Shown here in pieces: positions 45,451 to 54,528 of a DNA stretch of 64,000 bases; the first letter of the stretch is position 1; each line of letters starts with the position of its first letter. A program made the translations under genes and the position numbers. The notes under the pieces are model-generated. The model was not told the origin of the DNA. It searched no databases and saw only the letters and a list, made by a program, of their open reading frames with translations. The DNA is from Akkermansia muciniphila (lineage in GTDB: Bacteria; Verrucomicrobiota; Verrucomicrobiia; Verrucomicrobiales; Akkermansiaceae): positions 496,001-560,000 of the forward strand of contig NZ_CP156688.1 of the NCBI RefSeq assembly GCF_040616545.1. Reading direction: 5' to 3'.

Positions 45451-46242
45451 ATGCCCCGCATCCGTTTCACCGCCGCGTACGATGGACGCCCGTACCTGGG
45501 CTGGCAGAGCCAGCCGGGGGGCCGTACCGTACAGGATGTCCTGGAACGCGCCTTTTCCGCCCTCTTCGGCTCTCCAGTCCGCATCCACGGTTCCGGCAGG
45601 ACGGATGCCGGCGTGCATGCCCTGGGCCAGGTTTTTCATGTGGACGCGCCGGATACCCACCGCATTCCGGCGGACAAATGGCCCACCGCCCTCAACACCC
45701 GCCTTCCCCATACCATCCGGGTCATGCACGCGGAATACGCAGCCCCCGGCTTCCATGCCAGGTTCAGCGCCGCCGGAAAAACCTACCGCTACTGCATCTC
45801 CCGCGCGCGCATCCTCAGCCCGTTTGACGCGGGGCTGGCCTGGCACCGTCCGCTGGCCTGGAGCGTGGAAACCCTGGAACAAGCCGTGCTCCTTTTTACG
45901 GGAACGCATGACTTCAGGGCCTTCGCGGCCCTTCGCGGCAATGAACCGCGCCCCATCCCGGAAGACCACTTCCGCCGCACGATCACGCAGGCGCAAGTGG
46001 AGCAAAAAGGAGACCACGTCTTCATCACCTTCACCGGAACGGGCTTCCTCTACAAGATGGTGCGCCTCATGGCAGGCGCCGCCCATGAAGCGGCCAGGGG
46101 GAAAATCACGCTGGACGAGCTGGCGCGCCTCATCAACTCTCCGCGCCCGCAGGATAAAAGCCCGTTCTGCGCTCCGCCGGACGGCCTCACGCTGATGCGG
46201 GTCCACTACCCGGCGGAACCCCAGGAAAACCGGCCTGAATAA
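45451..46242 (+). CDS. truA: tRNA pseudouridine(38-40) synthase
   Basis: Modifies U38-40 in the anticodon stem of tRNAs. The ATG at 45451 gives a 263-residue protein starting MPRIRFTAAYDGRPYLGWQ; TTG 45415 would add 12 atypical residues. The catalytic Asp52 lies in GSGRTDAGVHA, and FLYKMVRLMAG is conserved near the C-terminus. It is divergent from the phage-like cassette and convergent with nadD. Confidence 0.96.
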   Translation: MPRIRFTAAYDGRPYLGWQSQPGGRTVQDVLERAFSALFGSPVRIHGSGRTDAGVHALGQVFHVDAPDTHRIPADKWPTALNTRLPHTIRVMHAEYAAPGFHARFSAAGKTYRYCISRARILSPFDAGLAWHRPLAWSVETLEQAVLLFTGTHDFRAFAALRGNEPRPIPEDHFRRTITQAQVEQKGDHVFITFTGTGFLYKMVRLMAGAAHEAARGKITLDELARLINSPRPQDKSPFCAPPDGLTLMRVHYPAEPQENRPE

Positions 46243-46262
46243 GCCAAAGACGGCCCGCAGCC

Positions 46263-46838
46263 CTATCTCCGTTTCACGCCGTACAGGCCCTCCCGCCGGA
46301 TCAGCGCCTCCACCTCCGGATTCAAATGAGGCACCGGACATACGCCCGCGCGCAGGTCATGCCGCACGCGGGTGGAGGAGGAGGGTTCATCCCCCTCAAT
46401 AAAAACGGCGCGCACCCCCTCCCTGGGGAGAGGCCCGCCGCCGCGGTGGTACACAATAAACGTTACCAGTCCGGCCAGATGCTCCCAGCGGCCCCACTGT
46501 TCCAGGGAATCCCACTGGTCCTTTCCCATAAGCCAGAAAAGCTCCGCTCCGGGATAACGCTCCGCGGCGCACTCAGCCACCCTCCACGACCATGAGGGAG
46601 GGGGAAGAGTCAAATCCGTACGGTCCAGCACAGCCCAGTCCAGCCCCCGGAGCGCCAGCTCAATCATCCGGCAGCGCTGGTCATCCGTTACGGCGGGAGC
46701 CTGCTCCTTCAACGGAGACAGGGAACACGGCATGAACAGAACGCGGTCCAGCCCGCAATAGTCACGGGCATGGGCGGCCACGCGAACATGCCCCTCATGC
46801 ACGGGATCAAACGAACCGCCGAAAATGCACAATTTCAC
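46263..46838 (-). CDS. nadD: Nicotinate-nucleotide adenylyltransferase
   Basis: Adenylates nicotinate mononucleotide in NAD synthesis. The 191-residue nucleotidyltransferase has the HIGH-type motif GGSFDPVHEGH (8-18) and the C-terminal SSSTRVR ISTxxR-like motif. It runs minus, 22 bp downstream of the M23 peptidase gene, perhaps in the same transcript. Confidence 0.95.
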   Translation of the reverse strand: MKLCIFGGSFDPVHEGHVRVAAHARDYCGLDRVLFMPCSLSPLKEQAPAVTDDQRCRMIELALRGLDWAVLDRTDLTLPPPSWSWRVAECAAERYPGAELFWLMGKDQWDSLEQWGRWEHLAGLVTFIVYHRGGGPLPREGVRAVFIEGDEPSSSTRVRHDLRAGVCPVPHLNPEVEALIRREGLYGVKRR

Positions 46839-46860
46839 CGTCCGTCATTCATCAAAAACA

Positions 46861-47538
46861 TCAAAGACCTTCCGTGCCCTTGTAAGGCAGGAACCCGCCG
46901 ATAGGCACGCGCACCATCCTCTTTTCCAGAGGCAGGCGGCGGAAACGGGTGATAAAATCCGTCAGCCGCCCGTAATTGCGCTCCGTCTTGGGAATCCCCT
47001 GCTGGCCGCAGTTCACGTCCGGATTGTAATGCAATTCAATGTGAAGGTGGGCCGGATACATCCCGCGGTTCGTGCCGATGGTGCCCACCTGCGTGCCGCG
47101 CAGCACCAGCTGGCCCAGCACTACGTTAATATCGTTCAAATGGGCGTAAAGCGTCTGGCAGCAGAGCACCTTTCCGGACTTGGGCTCCCGGAAGGCATGG
47201 CGGACGATCACCACCTTCCCCCATGCGCCGCGGGCGTCCGCCGCGTAAGTCACCACACCGTGGCCAACGGAATAAACGGGATCGCCCAGATCGGAATTGC
47301 CCCCGCTGTTGCCGTTCCAGTCCTCGCCCATGTGGCGGGGGCTTTTCACGCGCAGGCCGCGGGACCGGTAATAGCCGTTGCCGTCAGGCTTGCCTACCGG
47401 AAAATCAAAACCGTCGCAAAGGGGGACGAGCGCGAACTTGCTGTCCCGCCGGGCCATGTAGACGGGAGCGCTCTCGCTGATAAATGCGGACCCGGTCAGA
47501 AGAACCAGCGCCAGCAGTAAAAAACGGAAATAGGACAT
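46861..47538 (-). CDS. M23 (LytM/peptidase) family protein, exported
   Basis: A 225-residue predicted zinc endopeptidase acting on peptidoglycan peptides. The start at 47538 gives a signal peptide (MSYFRFLLLALVLLTGSAFISES), and a promoter lies just upstream, excluding longer starts. Zinc ligands appear as HMGEDWNG (H-x3-D) and AHLHIELH. The insert NGNSGGNSDLGDPVYSVGHGVV is typical of the fold. No LysM or SH3 domain is seen, so substrate targeting is unclear. Confidence 0.88.
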   Translation of the reverse strand: MSYFRFLLLALVLLTGSAFISESAPVYMARRDSKFALVPLCDGFDFPVGKPDGNGYYRSRGLRVKSPRHMGEDWNGNSGGNSDLGDPVYSVGHGVVTYAADARGAWGKVVIVRHAFREPKSGKVLCCQTLYAHLNDINVVLGQLVLRGTQVGTIGTNRGMYPAHLHIELHYNPDVNCGQQGIPKTERNYGRLTDFITRFRRLPLEKRMVRVPIGGFLPYKGTEGL

Positions 47539-47557
47539 AGGAGCAAAAGTCCTCCGT

Positions 47558-47586
47558 ATGCTAAACGGGCGCCAGTCCCGGATCAA
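47558..47586 (-). promoter_or_regulatory. Promoter of the M23 peptidase gene
   Basis: On the minus strand TTGATC (47586-47581), 17 bp spacer, TAGCAT (47563-47558). The start codon is 19 nt past the -10, so unlike several genes here a short leader of about 12 nt is expected. Confidence 0.55.
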
Positions 47587-47730
47587 GCCGAATTCCCCGT
47601 ATGTCGAAGTTAGAAGTTACTAACCCCTTCCGCCCCCTTTGCGCGAAACCCTTTCAACTTGACAGCCAGCCCCCCGTATGAAAGAAAGAATGAGTTTTCC
47701 CCGTATTTGGCAACACACGTTTTTTTCTGC

Positions 47731-49809
47731 ATGAACAAGCTTACCTCCCTCTTCCTTGGAACAATTCTCTCCTCTTCCATGCTGCCCGGATGGGCCGCGG
47801 ACCCTCCCAAGCCCTACGGAGCGGTGCCCACTCCCGCACAGGTCAACTGGCAGCGCATGGAATTCTACGGCTTCATCCACTTTGGCCTGAACACCTTCAC
47901 GGGCAGGGAATGGGGATATGGGGACGAAAATCCGAAAATCTTCAACCCGACGGACTTCAATGCCTCCGACATCGTCTCCACCTTCAAGAAAGGCGGCATG
48001 AAGGGGATGATTTATACGGCCAAGCACCATGACGGCTTCTGCGCATGGCCCACCAAGTCCACGGACCACAACATCACCAAGAGCCCGTGGAAAAACGGCA
48101 AGGGGGACGTGGTCAAGGAATTCGCCCAGGCCTGCAAGAAGAACGGCATCAAATTCGGCACTTACCTCAGCCCGTGGGACCGCAACAATGCGGACTACGG
48201 CAAGGAAGGCTACCTGGACGTTTACTACAAGCAGATCCGCGAACTGCTGACCAATTACGGCCCCGTCTTTGAAATCTGGTTTGACGGAGCCAACGGGGGG
48301 GACGGCTACTATGGCGGAGCCAGGGAAAAGCGCAACATCGGCGATGCGGAAAAGTACTACAACTTTGAAAAAATCGTGGAAATGATCCGCAAAATCCAGC
48401 CCAATTGCATCATCTGGGGCGCGGGCCACTACGGCGACGCCCGCTGGGGGGGATCTGAAAAAGGCCACGTCAACTATCCCCACTGGAGCACGGTGGGACT
48501 GAACGGCGGAGGCGGAGGCACCGGCAGGCGCGGCGGAGAACGCTGGGTGCCGGCGGAAGGGGATACCACCATCAACCATTCCGGCTGGTTCTGGCACCAG
48601 GGACAGGCGTCCCGCGTCAAATCCCCGGAAGAGCTCATGCAGGTGTGGTTTGACTCCGTAGGCCGCGGAGCCAACCTCATCCTGAACGTGGCGGCGGACA
48701 AGACCGGCAAGCTGGACCCCGCGGACGTCAAATCCCTGATGGAATTCAAGGAACTGCGCGACAAGCTGTATGCCAGGGACTACGCCCTGGGCGCCACTGT
48801 CACGGCCAGCCAGACGCGCGGCAATGACAAGAAATTCGCCCCCTCCAACATGACGGACGGCAACATGGAGACCTACTGGGCCGTGGAGGACGACAACCTG
48901 ACGCCCACCGCCTTCATTACCCTGCCCAAGCCCGCCACCTTTGACGTTATCCGCCTCCGCGAACAAATCCGCCTGGGCCAGCGTGTAGACTCCTTCAACA
49001 TTGACGCCTTCATCAACGGCAAATGGGTCTGCATCGACAATGAAGGGAAAACCATCGGCAACCAGGTCATGCGCCGCTTGAACCGCCCCATCACCACCCA
49101 GAAGCTGCGCCTGCGCATCACGGGAAGCCAGGCGACGCCCTGCATCTCTGAATTCTCCCTCTTCCGCCAGCCGGCAGGCGCGGTGCGGCCCTCCATCTTC
49201 CGCCGCGGAGACAACCTCATCATCCTGGCGGACGGCAAGAACAAGATCCTGTACACGACGGACGGCAGCGAACCCAAGGCAGGTTCCCCCGTCTACAGCC
49301 AGGGCGCCAAATTCGAGGAAAGCGGCACCGTCAAGGCACGCTGCCAATTCTCCAACGGCAAGCTGGGTCCCGTCAGCCAGGCCAAGTTCGGCATCAGCAA
49401 AACCGGTTGGAAGGTGAAAAACGCCACCTCCGGCAACGCCGCGGCGGCCATTGACGACAACCCGGAAACCTCCTGGTTCGCCAAAGCGGAAACGCCTCAA
49501 TCCTTTGTTGTGGACATGGGCAGGCCCTACCAGGTCTCCAGCTTCTCCTACCTGCCCAGGCAGGACGGAAAAACGTCCGGAATGACGGACAAGTACCAGT
49601 TTGAAGTGAGCCCGGACGGAAAAACCTGGACAAAGGCGGCGGAAGGGGAATTCTCCAACCTCCGCGCCAATCCCATTGAACAATCCGTCAACCTCAAGAA
49701 CGTCAACGAACCCGTGCGCTATTTCCGCTTCACCGGCACCAATTCTCTGGACGGCAACAGCGCTTCCGCCGCGGAAATCAACGTCTTCGGCGCTCCGGCA
49801 GGCAAATAA
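47731..49809 (+). CDS. Secreted GH29 alpha-L-fucosidase with discoidin-like domains
   Basis: A 692-residue exo-glycosidase expected to remove alpha-fucose from host glycans such as mucin. It has a signal peptide (MNKLTSLFLGTILSSSMLPGWAA), then a GH29 barrel to about residue 370 with KHHDGFCAWPT near 99 and the nucleophile D185 in FEIWFDGANGG. Next come a discoidin-like (F5/8C, CBM32-like) domain (FAPSNMTDGNMETYWA), a chitobiase-like beta module (ILYTTDGSEPKAGS) and a second discoidin-like domain (AAAIDDNPETSWFA). The 692 residues match multidomain mucinolytic enzymes. The acid/base residue cannot be assigned by eye. Confidence 0.92.
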   Translation: MNKLTSLFLGTILSSSMLPGWAADPPKPYGAVPTPAQVNWQRMEFYGFIHFGLNTFTGREWGYGDENPKIFNPTDFNASDIVSTFKKGGMKGMIYTAKHHDGFCAWPTKSTDHNITKSPWKNGKGDVVKEFAQACKKNGIKFGTYLSPWDRNNADYGKEGYLDVYYKQIRELLTNYGPVFEIWFDGANGGDGYYGGAREKRNIGDAEKYYNFEKIVEMIRKIQPNCIIWGAGHYGDARWGGSEKGHVNYPHWSTVGLNGGGGGTGRRGGERWVPAEGDTTINHSGWFWHQGQASRVKSPEELMQVWFDSVGRGANLILNVAADKTGKLDPADVKSLMEFKELRDKLYARDYALGATVTASQTRGNDKKFAPSNMTDGNMETYWAVEDDNLTPTAFITLPKPATFDVIRLREQIRLGQRVDSFNIDAFINGKWVCIDNEGKTIGNQVMRRLNRPITTQKLRLRITGSQATPCISEFSLFRQPAGAVRPSIFRRGDNLIILADGKNKILYTTDGSEPKAGSPVYSQGAKFEESGTVKARCQFSNGKLGPVSQAKFGISKTGWKVKNATSGNAAAAIDDNPETSWFAKAETPQSFVVDMGRPYQVSSFSYLPRQDGKTSGMTDKYQFEVSPDGKTWTKAAEGEFSNLRANPIEQSVNLKNVNEPVRYFRFTGTNSLDGNSASAAEINVFGAPAGK

Positions 49810-49832
49810 AATCCAGCCTCTTTTCCGCATCA

Positions 49833-49868
49833 AGGCGTTCCGGTTTTTCAAGGCCGGAACGCCTTTTT
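49833..49868 (+). terminator. Terminator of the fucosidase gene
   Basis: An 11 bp stem, AGGCGTTCCGG (49833-49843) with CCGGAACGCCT (49854-49864), running into TTTT. It lies 23 bp after the stop. Confidence 0.9.
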
Positions 49869-49995
49869 CATGATCCTGCCTGTTACGGGCCGTAACCCTG
49901 CATTGCCCATGCATGGGAGAAGGGAGAAACCATGCCGCCCTTACCGTCCGGATAAAGGGCATGGGAAAATGAACCGGACAACCGGAACGGAACAG

Positions 49996-50850
49996 TTAAT
50001 TCCTCCTGCGCCGCATCAGCAGGCAGGCAATGCCAAACGCCCCCAGCATGGCCGAAGAAGGTTCCGGTACGGGTTCCGCCTTCAAGTTGTTGGCCAGACG
50101 AAGTTTTTTGGGTTCAAGGAATGGAGCCTCAAGGGCATCTCCCGTGATCAGGGATTCCAGGGAAAGTTCCTTCTCCCCGGAATCAACGATGGCGTCATTC
50201 TCATCCTGTTCCGGATCAGCGGAAGGACCGGCCCCCGGATTTTTATCCGGAACAGAGGGCTTGCCCTTGTCATCTGACGGTTTGGAACTGACTCCCGGCA
50301 CCTCAGGCTTGACATGGTCTGCGGCAAATCCACCCGCTATTCTGGGAGGGCCGCCGTAAAAACCGCCACCGCCGCCACGGGATACCAGTGATCCGGACAG
50401 GGGGCCGTACACGGCCTCACGGACCATGACCTCCTCGCTATGGGGCATATAGGACTTGCCGTAGGAAAACATGGCCGCTATTTCCCGTTCCAGCTTCCAG
50501 GAAACATCCTCATTCAGAATCCCCCTGGCCTTCACCTGCACGGGCAAAGCCATTCCCACCCCCTGAAGCGGTTTTCCGTCTACCACGGAGAAGGCTTGCA
50601 CCACATCCCCGCGGGAAGAAACAAAACGGTAAAGGATGTAATAACCGGAGGGAAAGGCGGGGGAAGAAACGGTCAGGGCTCCGCCGTCATTAACCGCCTT
50701 CACCATCTCGCGGGAAAGGGGGAGCACGGCATCCATTTTAATAACCGCCTCATCACCCGGAACCGGGGTTCCGGGACTTGAACCGGGAGGCACGGCGGCG
50801 TACACCAGCGGCGCGGTCAATGATAACAGGGCAATGGCAATCTTGGTCAT
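49996..50850 (-). CDS. PEP-CTERM-sorted protein of unknown function
   Basis: A 284-residue exported protein: Sec signal (MTKIAIALLSLTAPLVYAA), an N-terminal domain of about 140 residues without a recognised family, a Gly/Pro/Ser-rich spacer (GGGGGFYGGPP) with Asp/Glu-rich part, and a classical C-terminal PEP-CTERM tripartite signal (VPEPSS, a hydrophobic helix, then RRRRN). PEP-CTERM proteins are cleaved and sorted by exosortase, usually with exopolysaccharide production; no exosortase lies in the window. There are no neighbouring genes on its strand within 350 bp upstream. Confidence 0.85.
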   Translation of the reverse strand: MTKIAIALLSLTAPLVYAAVPPGSSPGTPVPGDEAVIKMDAVLPLSREMVKAVNDGGALTVSSPAFPSGYYILYRFVSSRGDVVQAFSVVDGKPLQGVGMALPVQVKARGILNEDVSWKLEREIAAMFSYGKSYMPHSEEVMVREAVYGPLSGSLVSRGGGGGFYGGPPRIAGGFAADHVKPEVPGVSSKPSDDKGKPSVPDKNPGAGPSADPEQDENDAIVDSGEKELSLESLITGDALEAPFLEPKKLRLANNLKAEPVPEPSSAMLGAFGIACLLMRRRRN

Positions 50851-51200
50851 GATAAGTGTATTGAAACCGCCGCGGTTCCGTATTGCACAACAGATGACCC
50901 ATAAATGACACTGGCCCCGGAAGGAAGACCCGGCCCCCAGCTCCGCCGGGAAAGCGCGTCCGGAAAAACAAAAAACGCGCCAATCAGCCTCCCGTTAAAT
51001 CACAAGGTAGAACTCCAACAATATTTTCCCTCCGGGAAACCGCTGCGTATACACTTTTTTTCTCCTTTTTCCCCTCCCGGCCCTCTCTGTCATACCGCGA
51101 TTTCCGGCCGTGGGAAGCGGGCCAGTTTCCAAATAAAATTCCATTAAAAAGGGCGCACCCCGGAGGATGCGCCCTGTGCAAATCATGCTGGTGGAAAAAC
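50851..51200. other. Intergenic region between the PEP-CTERM and pseudopilin genes
   Basis: 350 bp that should carry the PEP-CTERM promoter; a TTGTGC box exists on the minus strand but no -10 is at the right distance. It has an inverted repeat GCGCGT/ACGCGC (50954-50980, 15-nt spacer) of unknown role and the pseudopilin terminator near its right end. Confidence 0.45.
51145..51174 (-). terminator. Terminator of the pseudopilin gene
   Basis: On the minus strand GGGCGCATCC, short loop, GGGGTGCGCCC and TTTTTAA (plus arms around 51151-51158 and 51165-51173). It lies directly after the gene end. Confidence 0.85.
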
Positions 51201-51959
51201 TTATTCCTGGCCGCTGAAATCAGGCGTAAGAATCAGGAACTGGTCGCTGACGTCCTTGCCCCTTCTCTTGGGGATGAAGGTGTCCTGGAGGTTGTCGTTG
51301 TCGTCCAGTTCCAGGGTCTTGGCGCTCTGGGCGGTCGTGAAGATCAGAACCTTGCCGCGGAAGCTTTCCGGGTCAAAGCGAACGGCGTTGCCGGCCACGA
51401 CAGTGCCGCCGTCTTCACCGGGAAGCACGGAAGTAACCATTAGGGGGTATTCACCCACGGAGCTGCCGATGCCCACCTTCTTGTTGTTGTCACCCTTGCG
51501 CATGACGTAGGAAATGCCCACTTCACCGGGGGTCAGGGCCTTGCCGTCATAGATTTCACCGTCGGGGGTGACGGTGGAACCGCCGGAAGGAGTCTGCACC
51601 TTGGCGTAGAAGTTGCTTTCGGAAACGGATTCGTTGCCCAGAAGCTGGCGGAAGTAGTCATTGGAGGTGTCTCCCTGGAGAGCGCCCAGGCCTGTCATGT
51701 AGTTGTGCTGCGCCACCACGCGGTCTGCGGTGATGTCATCCGGGAAGTTGCCCAGCTTGCTGTTGGACTTGAACTCGTTCATCGCCACGCCCACGTTCTT
51801 CATGTTGGTCAGGGCCTGCATCTGGTCGCCCTTGTTGATCTGGTTCAGAATCGGACCATACGCCACGGAAGCCAGCAGGGCGATAATGGCGATAACAACC
51901 AAAAGTTCGATCAGGGTGAACCCCCTGCGTAACTGGCGTGTTGCAAAAGATACTTTCAT
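51201..51959 (-). CDS. Type II secretion-like pseudopilin (prepilin N-terminal cleavage motif)
   Basis: A 252-residue protein with a type IV prepilin signal RRGFTLIELLVVIAIIALLA: cleavage before F, conserved Glu at +5 and a long hydrophobic helix. The rest is polar, with no cysteines seen, and resembles the GspG/H-like pseudopilins abundant in PVC bacteria. It has its own terminator and no secretion-system genes around it, so it is an orphan pilin. Its pilin or secretion partner must be elsewhere in the genome. Confidence 0.85.
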   Translation of the reverse strand: MKVSFATRQLRRGFTLIELLVVIAIIALLASVAYGPILNQINKGDQMQALTNMKNVGVAMNEFKSNSKLGNFPDDITADRVVAQHNYMTGLGALQGDTSNDYFRQLLGNESVSESNFYAKVQTPSGGSTVTPDGEIYDGKALTPGEVGISYVMRKGDNNKKVGIGSSVGEYPLMVTSVLPGEDGGTVVAGNAVRFDPESFRGKVLIFTTAQSAKTLELDDNDNLQDTFIPKRRGKDVSDQFLILTPDFSGQE

Positions 51960-52156
51960 TGTTGGATATGATGGAATGTTTACAGTTTAAGAAAACCGTA
52001 CGTGGTTATCTATGTTCGTCTCTACTATTAACGTGATTTCCCAGTCAGGACAAGCATATTCTCATAAAAATGTTGGGCCTGGAAAGGCGCCGGACTTCCT
52101 CCGCGCGCCCCGTTTTCCGGGGGGCGGAAAAATCCCGCGCCATGGGAAATCCATGC

Positions 52157-52954
52157 CTACCTGCCGCTGCCGAAAAAGGCGCTCAGGTCCTCCAGCGCTC
52201 CGGCTTCCGGCTTGTCCGCCTCGGCAATGACCTGGCGCTGAAGCTCCGCAATCTCGTCCAGGCCCTTGCGGCCCAGTTCCAGCATCCGGTTCATCTGGTC
52301 CGCCGTAAACACGGCCTCCTCCCCGGAACCCTGCACTTCCACAAACTCTCCGTGATCCGTCATCACCAGGTTCATGTCCACCTCCGCGTCCTTGTCCTCC
52401 ACATAGCAGAGGTCCAGCAGGGCCTCCCCGTCCAGCATGCCCACGGAAACGGCGGAAACCAGCCTCTTCAGGGGGGATTCCGCCAGCTTCCCGGCGGCCA
52501 TCAGCTTGTTCACGGCAATGGCCAGGGCCACGGAAGCCCCGGTGATGGAAGCGGTTCGGGTGCCGCCGTCAGCCTGCAGCACATCGCAGTCCACCCAGAT
52601 CGTGCGCTGGCCGATCTTGCCCAGATCCACGGCGGCCCTCAGGGAGCGGCCGATCAGGCGCTGAATCTCGCTGGAACGCCCGTCCAGCTTCCCTGCCGTA
52701 ATATCACGGCGCTTGCGGTCAAGCGTGGAATAGGGAAGCATGGAATACTCCGCCGTCAACCACCCGCCCTCCACGCGCTGAACCTTCATCCAGCGGGGCA
52801 CATCCTCCTCAATCGTAACGGCGCAAATCACCTTGGTGCGGCCGAAGGTCACCAGCACGGAGGCCGTGGCGTTCGGGGCAATGCCCGTTTCAAAGCTGAT
52901 CGGGCGCAACTGGTCCACAAGTCGTTTATCCTGACGTTCCATGCGCGGAATCAT
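52157..52954 (-). CDS. rph: Ribonuclease PH
   Basis: Phosphorolytic 3' trimming of tRNA precursors. From ATG 52954 it is 265 residues; ATG 52942 (MERQDKRLVDQLRPISFETG) is equally possible and closer to the usual 240-ish start. The RNase PH signature EYSMLPYSTLDRKRRDITAGKLDGRSSEIQRLIGRSLRAAVDL is complete, and DADGGTRTASITGA-like VLQADGGTRTAS is in the active site. It is divergent from the AP-superfamily gene, and the two start regions overlap closely. Confidence 0.94.
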   Translation of the reverse strand: MIPRMERQDKRLVDQLRPISFETGIAPNATASVLVTFGRTKVICAVTIEEDVPRWMKVQRVEGGWLTAEYSMLPYSTLDRKRRDITAGKLDGRSSEIQRLIGRSLRAAVDLGKIGQRTIWVDCDVLQADGGTRTASITGASVALAIAVNKLMAAGKLAESPLKRLVSAVSVGMLDGEALLDLCYVEDKDAEVDMNLVMTDHGEFVEVQGSGEEAVFTADQMNRMLELGRKGLDEIAELQRQVIAEADKPEAGALEDLSAFFGSGR

Positions 52955-53008
52955 GACGGATGCGGGCGGTTTTTTCAAATGGAAAGTGGAATTCCCGCGC
53001 CAAACCGC

Positions 53009-53014
53009 TAATAT
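53009..53014 (+). promoter_or_regulatory. -10 box of the AP-superfamily gene
   Basis: TAATAT at 53009-53014 lies 7 nt before the ATG at 53022. The -35 (GTGGAA, about 17 bp upstream) is poor, so confidence is low; the distance suggests a leaderless start. Confidence 0.35.
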
Positions 53015-53021
53015 CCCCTCC

Positions 53022-54401
53022 ATGAAACTCCCCAGCACCCGCGTGGCCGTCATTGACGTGGTGGCCCTTTCCCGCCAGATGATGGAACACATGCCCAGGC
53101 TCACTGCGTGGGCGGAGGGGCGGCGCGTTTCCTCCTTCCCCCCCGCCTTCCCGGCCCTTACCTGCACGGCGCAGAGCACCTACGTAACGGGGCTTTCCCC
53201 GCGGGAGCACGCCATTCCCGCCAACGGATGGTACAACCGGAACATGAGTGAAATCCAGTTCTGGAAGCAGTCCAACAAGCTGGTGCAGGGACCGCGCCTC
53301 TGGGAAAAACTACGGGAACGGTACGGCCCCGGCTTCACCTGCGCCAAGCTCTTCTGGTGGTACAACATGTACTCCACGGCAGACTGGACCATCACGCCGC
53401 GTCCCATGTACCCGGCGGACGGCCGCAAGGTCTTCGATATCTACACCCAGCCCATGGAACTCCGGGAAACCATTAAAAAGGACCTGGGGGAATTCCCCTT
53501 CCCCACCTTCTGGGGGCCGATGGCGGGCATCCAGTCCTCCCGCTGGATAGCGGACTCCGCCCGGTGGGTGGAACGGAAGCACCGCCCCCACCTCAGCCTC
53601 ATCTACCTGCCCTATTTGGACTATGACCTTCAGAAATTCGGTCCCTCCTCCATGCAGGCGGCACGGGCGGCGGAGGCCATGGACGGCCTCCTGTGCGACC
53701 TGATCGGCTTTCTGGAACAGGAGGGCGTCACCCCCGTTATCCTCAGTGAATACGGGATTTCCGACGTCTCCCGCAGCATTGCCCTCAACCGCCTCTTCCG
53801 GGAACGGGGCTGGATCACCGTGAAACCGGAAATGGGTACGGAAATGCTGGACTGCGGCGCCTCCCGCGCCTTTGCCGTGGCGGACCACCAGACGGCCCTG
53901 GTTTACATCAACGATCCCTCCGTGAAGGAGGAGGCAAGGGCCCTGCTCTCCGCCGTCCCGGGCGTGGAGGAAATCCGGGAAACGGACTTCTCCGGGCTGA
54001 ATCCCGCGGCGCAGGAACGCCTGCCGGACTTCACCGCCATCGCGGCGCCGGACGCATGGTTCACCTACTACTACTGGCAGGATGACGCCAAGGCGCCGGA
54101 CTTCGCCCGCTGCGTGGACATCCACCGCAAACCGGGCTATGACCCCGCGGAAATGTTTTTTGACCCCGCCCTCTCCTTCCCCATGCTTCATGCCGCCGCC
54201 TTCCTGCTGAAAAAAAAGCTGGGCTTCCGCGCCCTGATGAAAGTCATTCCGCTCAACGGAGACCTGGTAAAAGGCTCCCACGGACGGGACAAGGTGCCCG
54301 CACACCAGCAACCCGTATTCATCGGCCCTGCTTCCCTGCCGGAAATCCGTTCCGCGCAGGATGTGCATGAGGCCATTCTCTCCGCCTTCGCGGAGGATTG
54401 A
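53022..54401 (+). CDS. Alkaline-phosphatase-superfamily (nucleotide pyrophosphatase/phosphodiesterase-like) protein
   Basis: A 459-residue AP-superfamily hydrolase. The ATG at 53022 gives MKLPSTRVAVIDVVALSRQM, with the catalytic Thr expected in FPALTCTAQSTYVTG, LPYLDYDLQKFG as an Asp metal segment and VILSEYGISDVSR where the SDHG motif is usually found. HRKPGYDP and KGSHGRD are late conserved segments. No signal peptide or membrane helix is seen. Substrate unknown; phosphodiester or pyrophosphate hydrolysis is inferred from the fold. Confidence 0.78.
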   Translation: MKLPSTRVAVIDVVALSRQMMEHMPRLTAWAEGRRVSSFPPAFPALTCTAQSTYVTGLSPREHAIPANGWYNRNMSEIQFWKQSNKLVQGPRLWEKLRERYGPGFTCAKLFWWYNMYSTADWTITPRPMYPADGRKVFDIYTQPMELRETIKKDLGEFPFPTFWGPMAGIQSSRWIADSARWVERKHRPHLSLIYLPYLDYDLQKFGPSSMQAARAAEAMDGLLCDLIGFLEQEGVTPVILSEYGISDVSRSIALNRLFRERGWITVKPEMGTEMLDCGASRAFAVADHQTALVYINDPSVKEEARALLSAVPGVEEIRETDFSGLNPAAQERLPDFTAIAAPDAWFTYYYWQDDAKAPDFARCVDIHRKPGYDPAEMFFDPALSFPMLHAAAFLLKKKLGFRALMKVIPLNGDLVKGSHGRDKVPAHQQPVFIGPASLPEIRSAQDVHEAILSAFAED

Positions 54402-54528
54402 CGGCAAAAGAGCAGCCGGTCAGCGGGAGGCCCGTCCCTGGCCATCTTCCAGTTCCGGGAAAATCTCTCCCCGCGGCAGGCAGGCCCGCAGTCAAGCCTC
54501 CGGAACTCCGTCCATCCGTAAAACAGCC

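Noticed and set aside
47659-47690. TTGACA upstream of the fucosidase gene as its promoter
   Set aside because: At 16-18 bp spacing there is only AAGAAA; the TATGAA nearby is too close.
47620-49962. 780-codon open frame antisense to the fucosidase gene
   Set aside because: Its translation is Val/Phe/Gly-rich without motifs, and the opposite strand has a complete GH29 enzyme with signal peptide and terminator.
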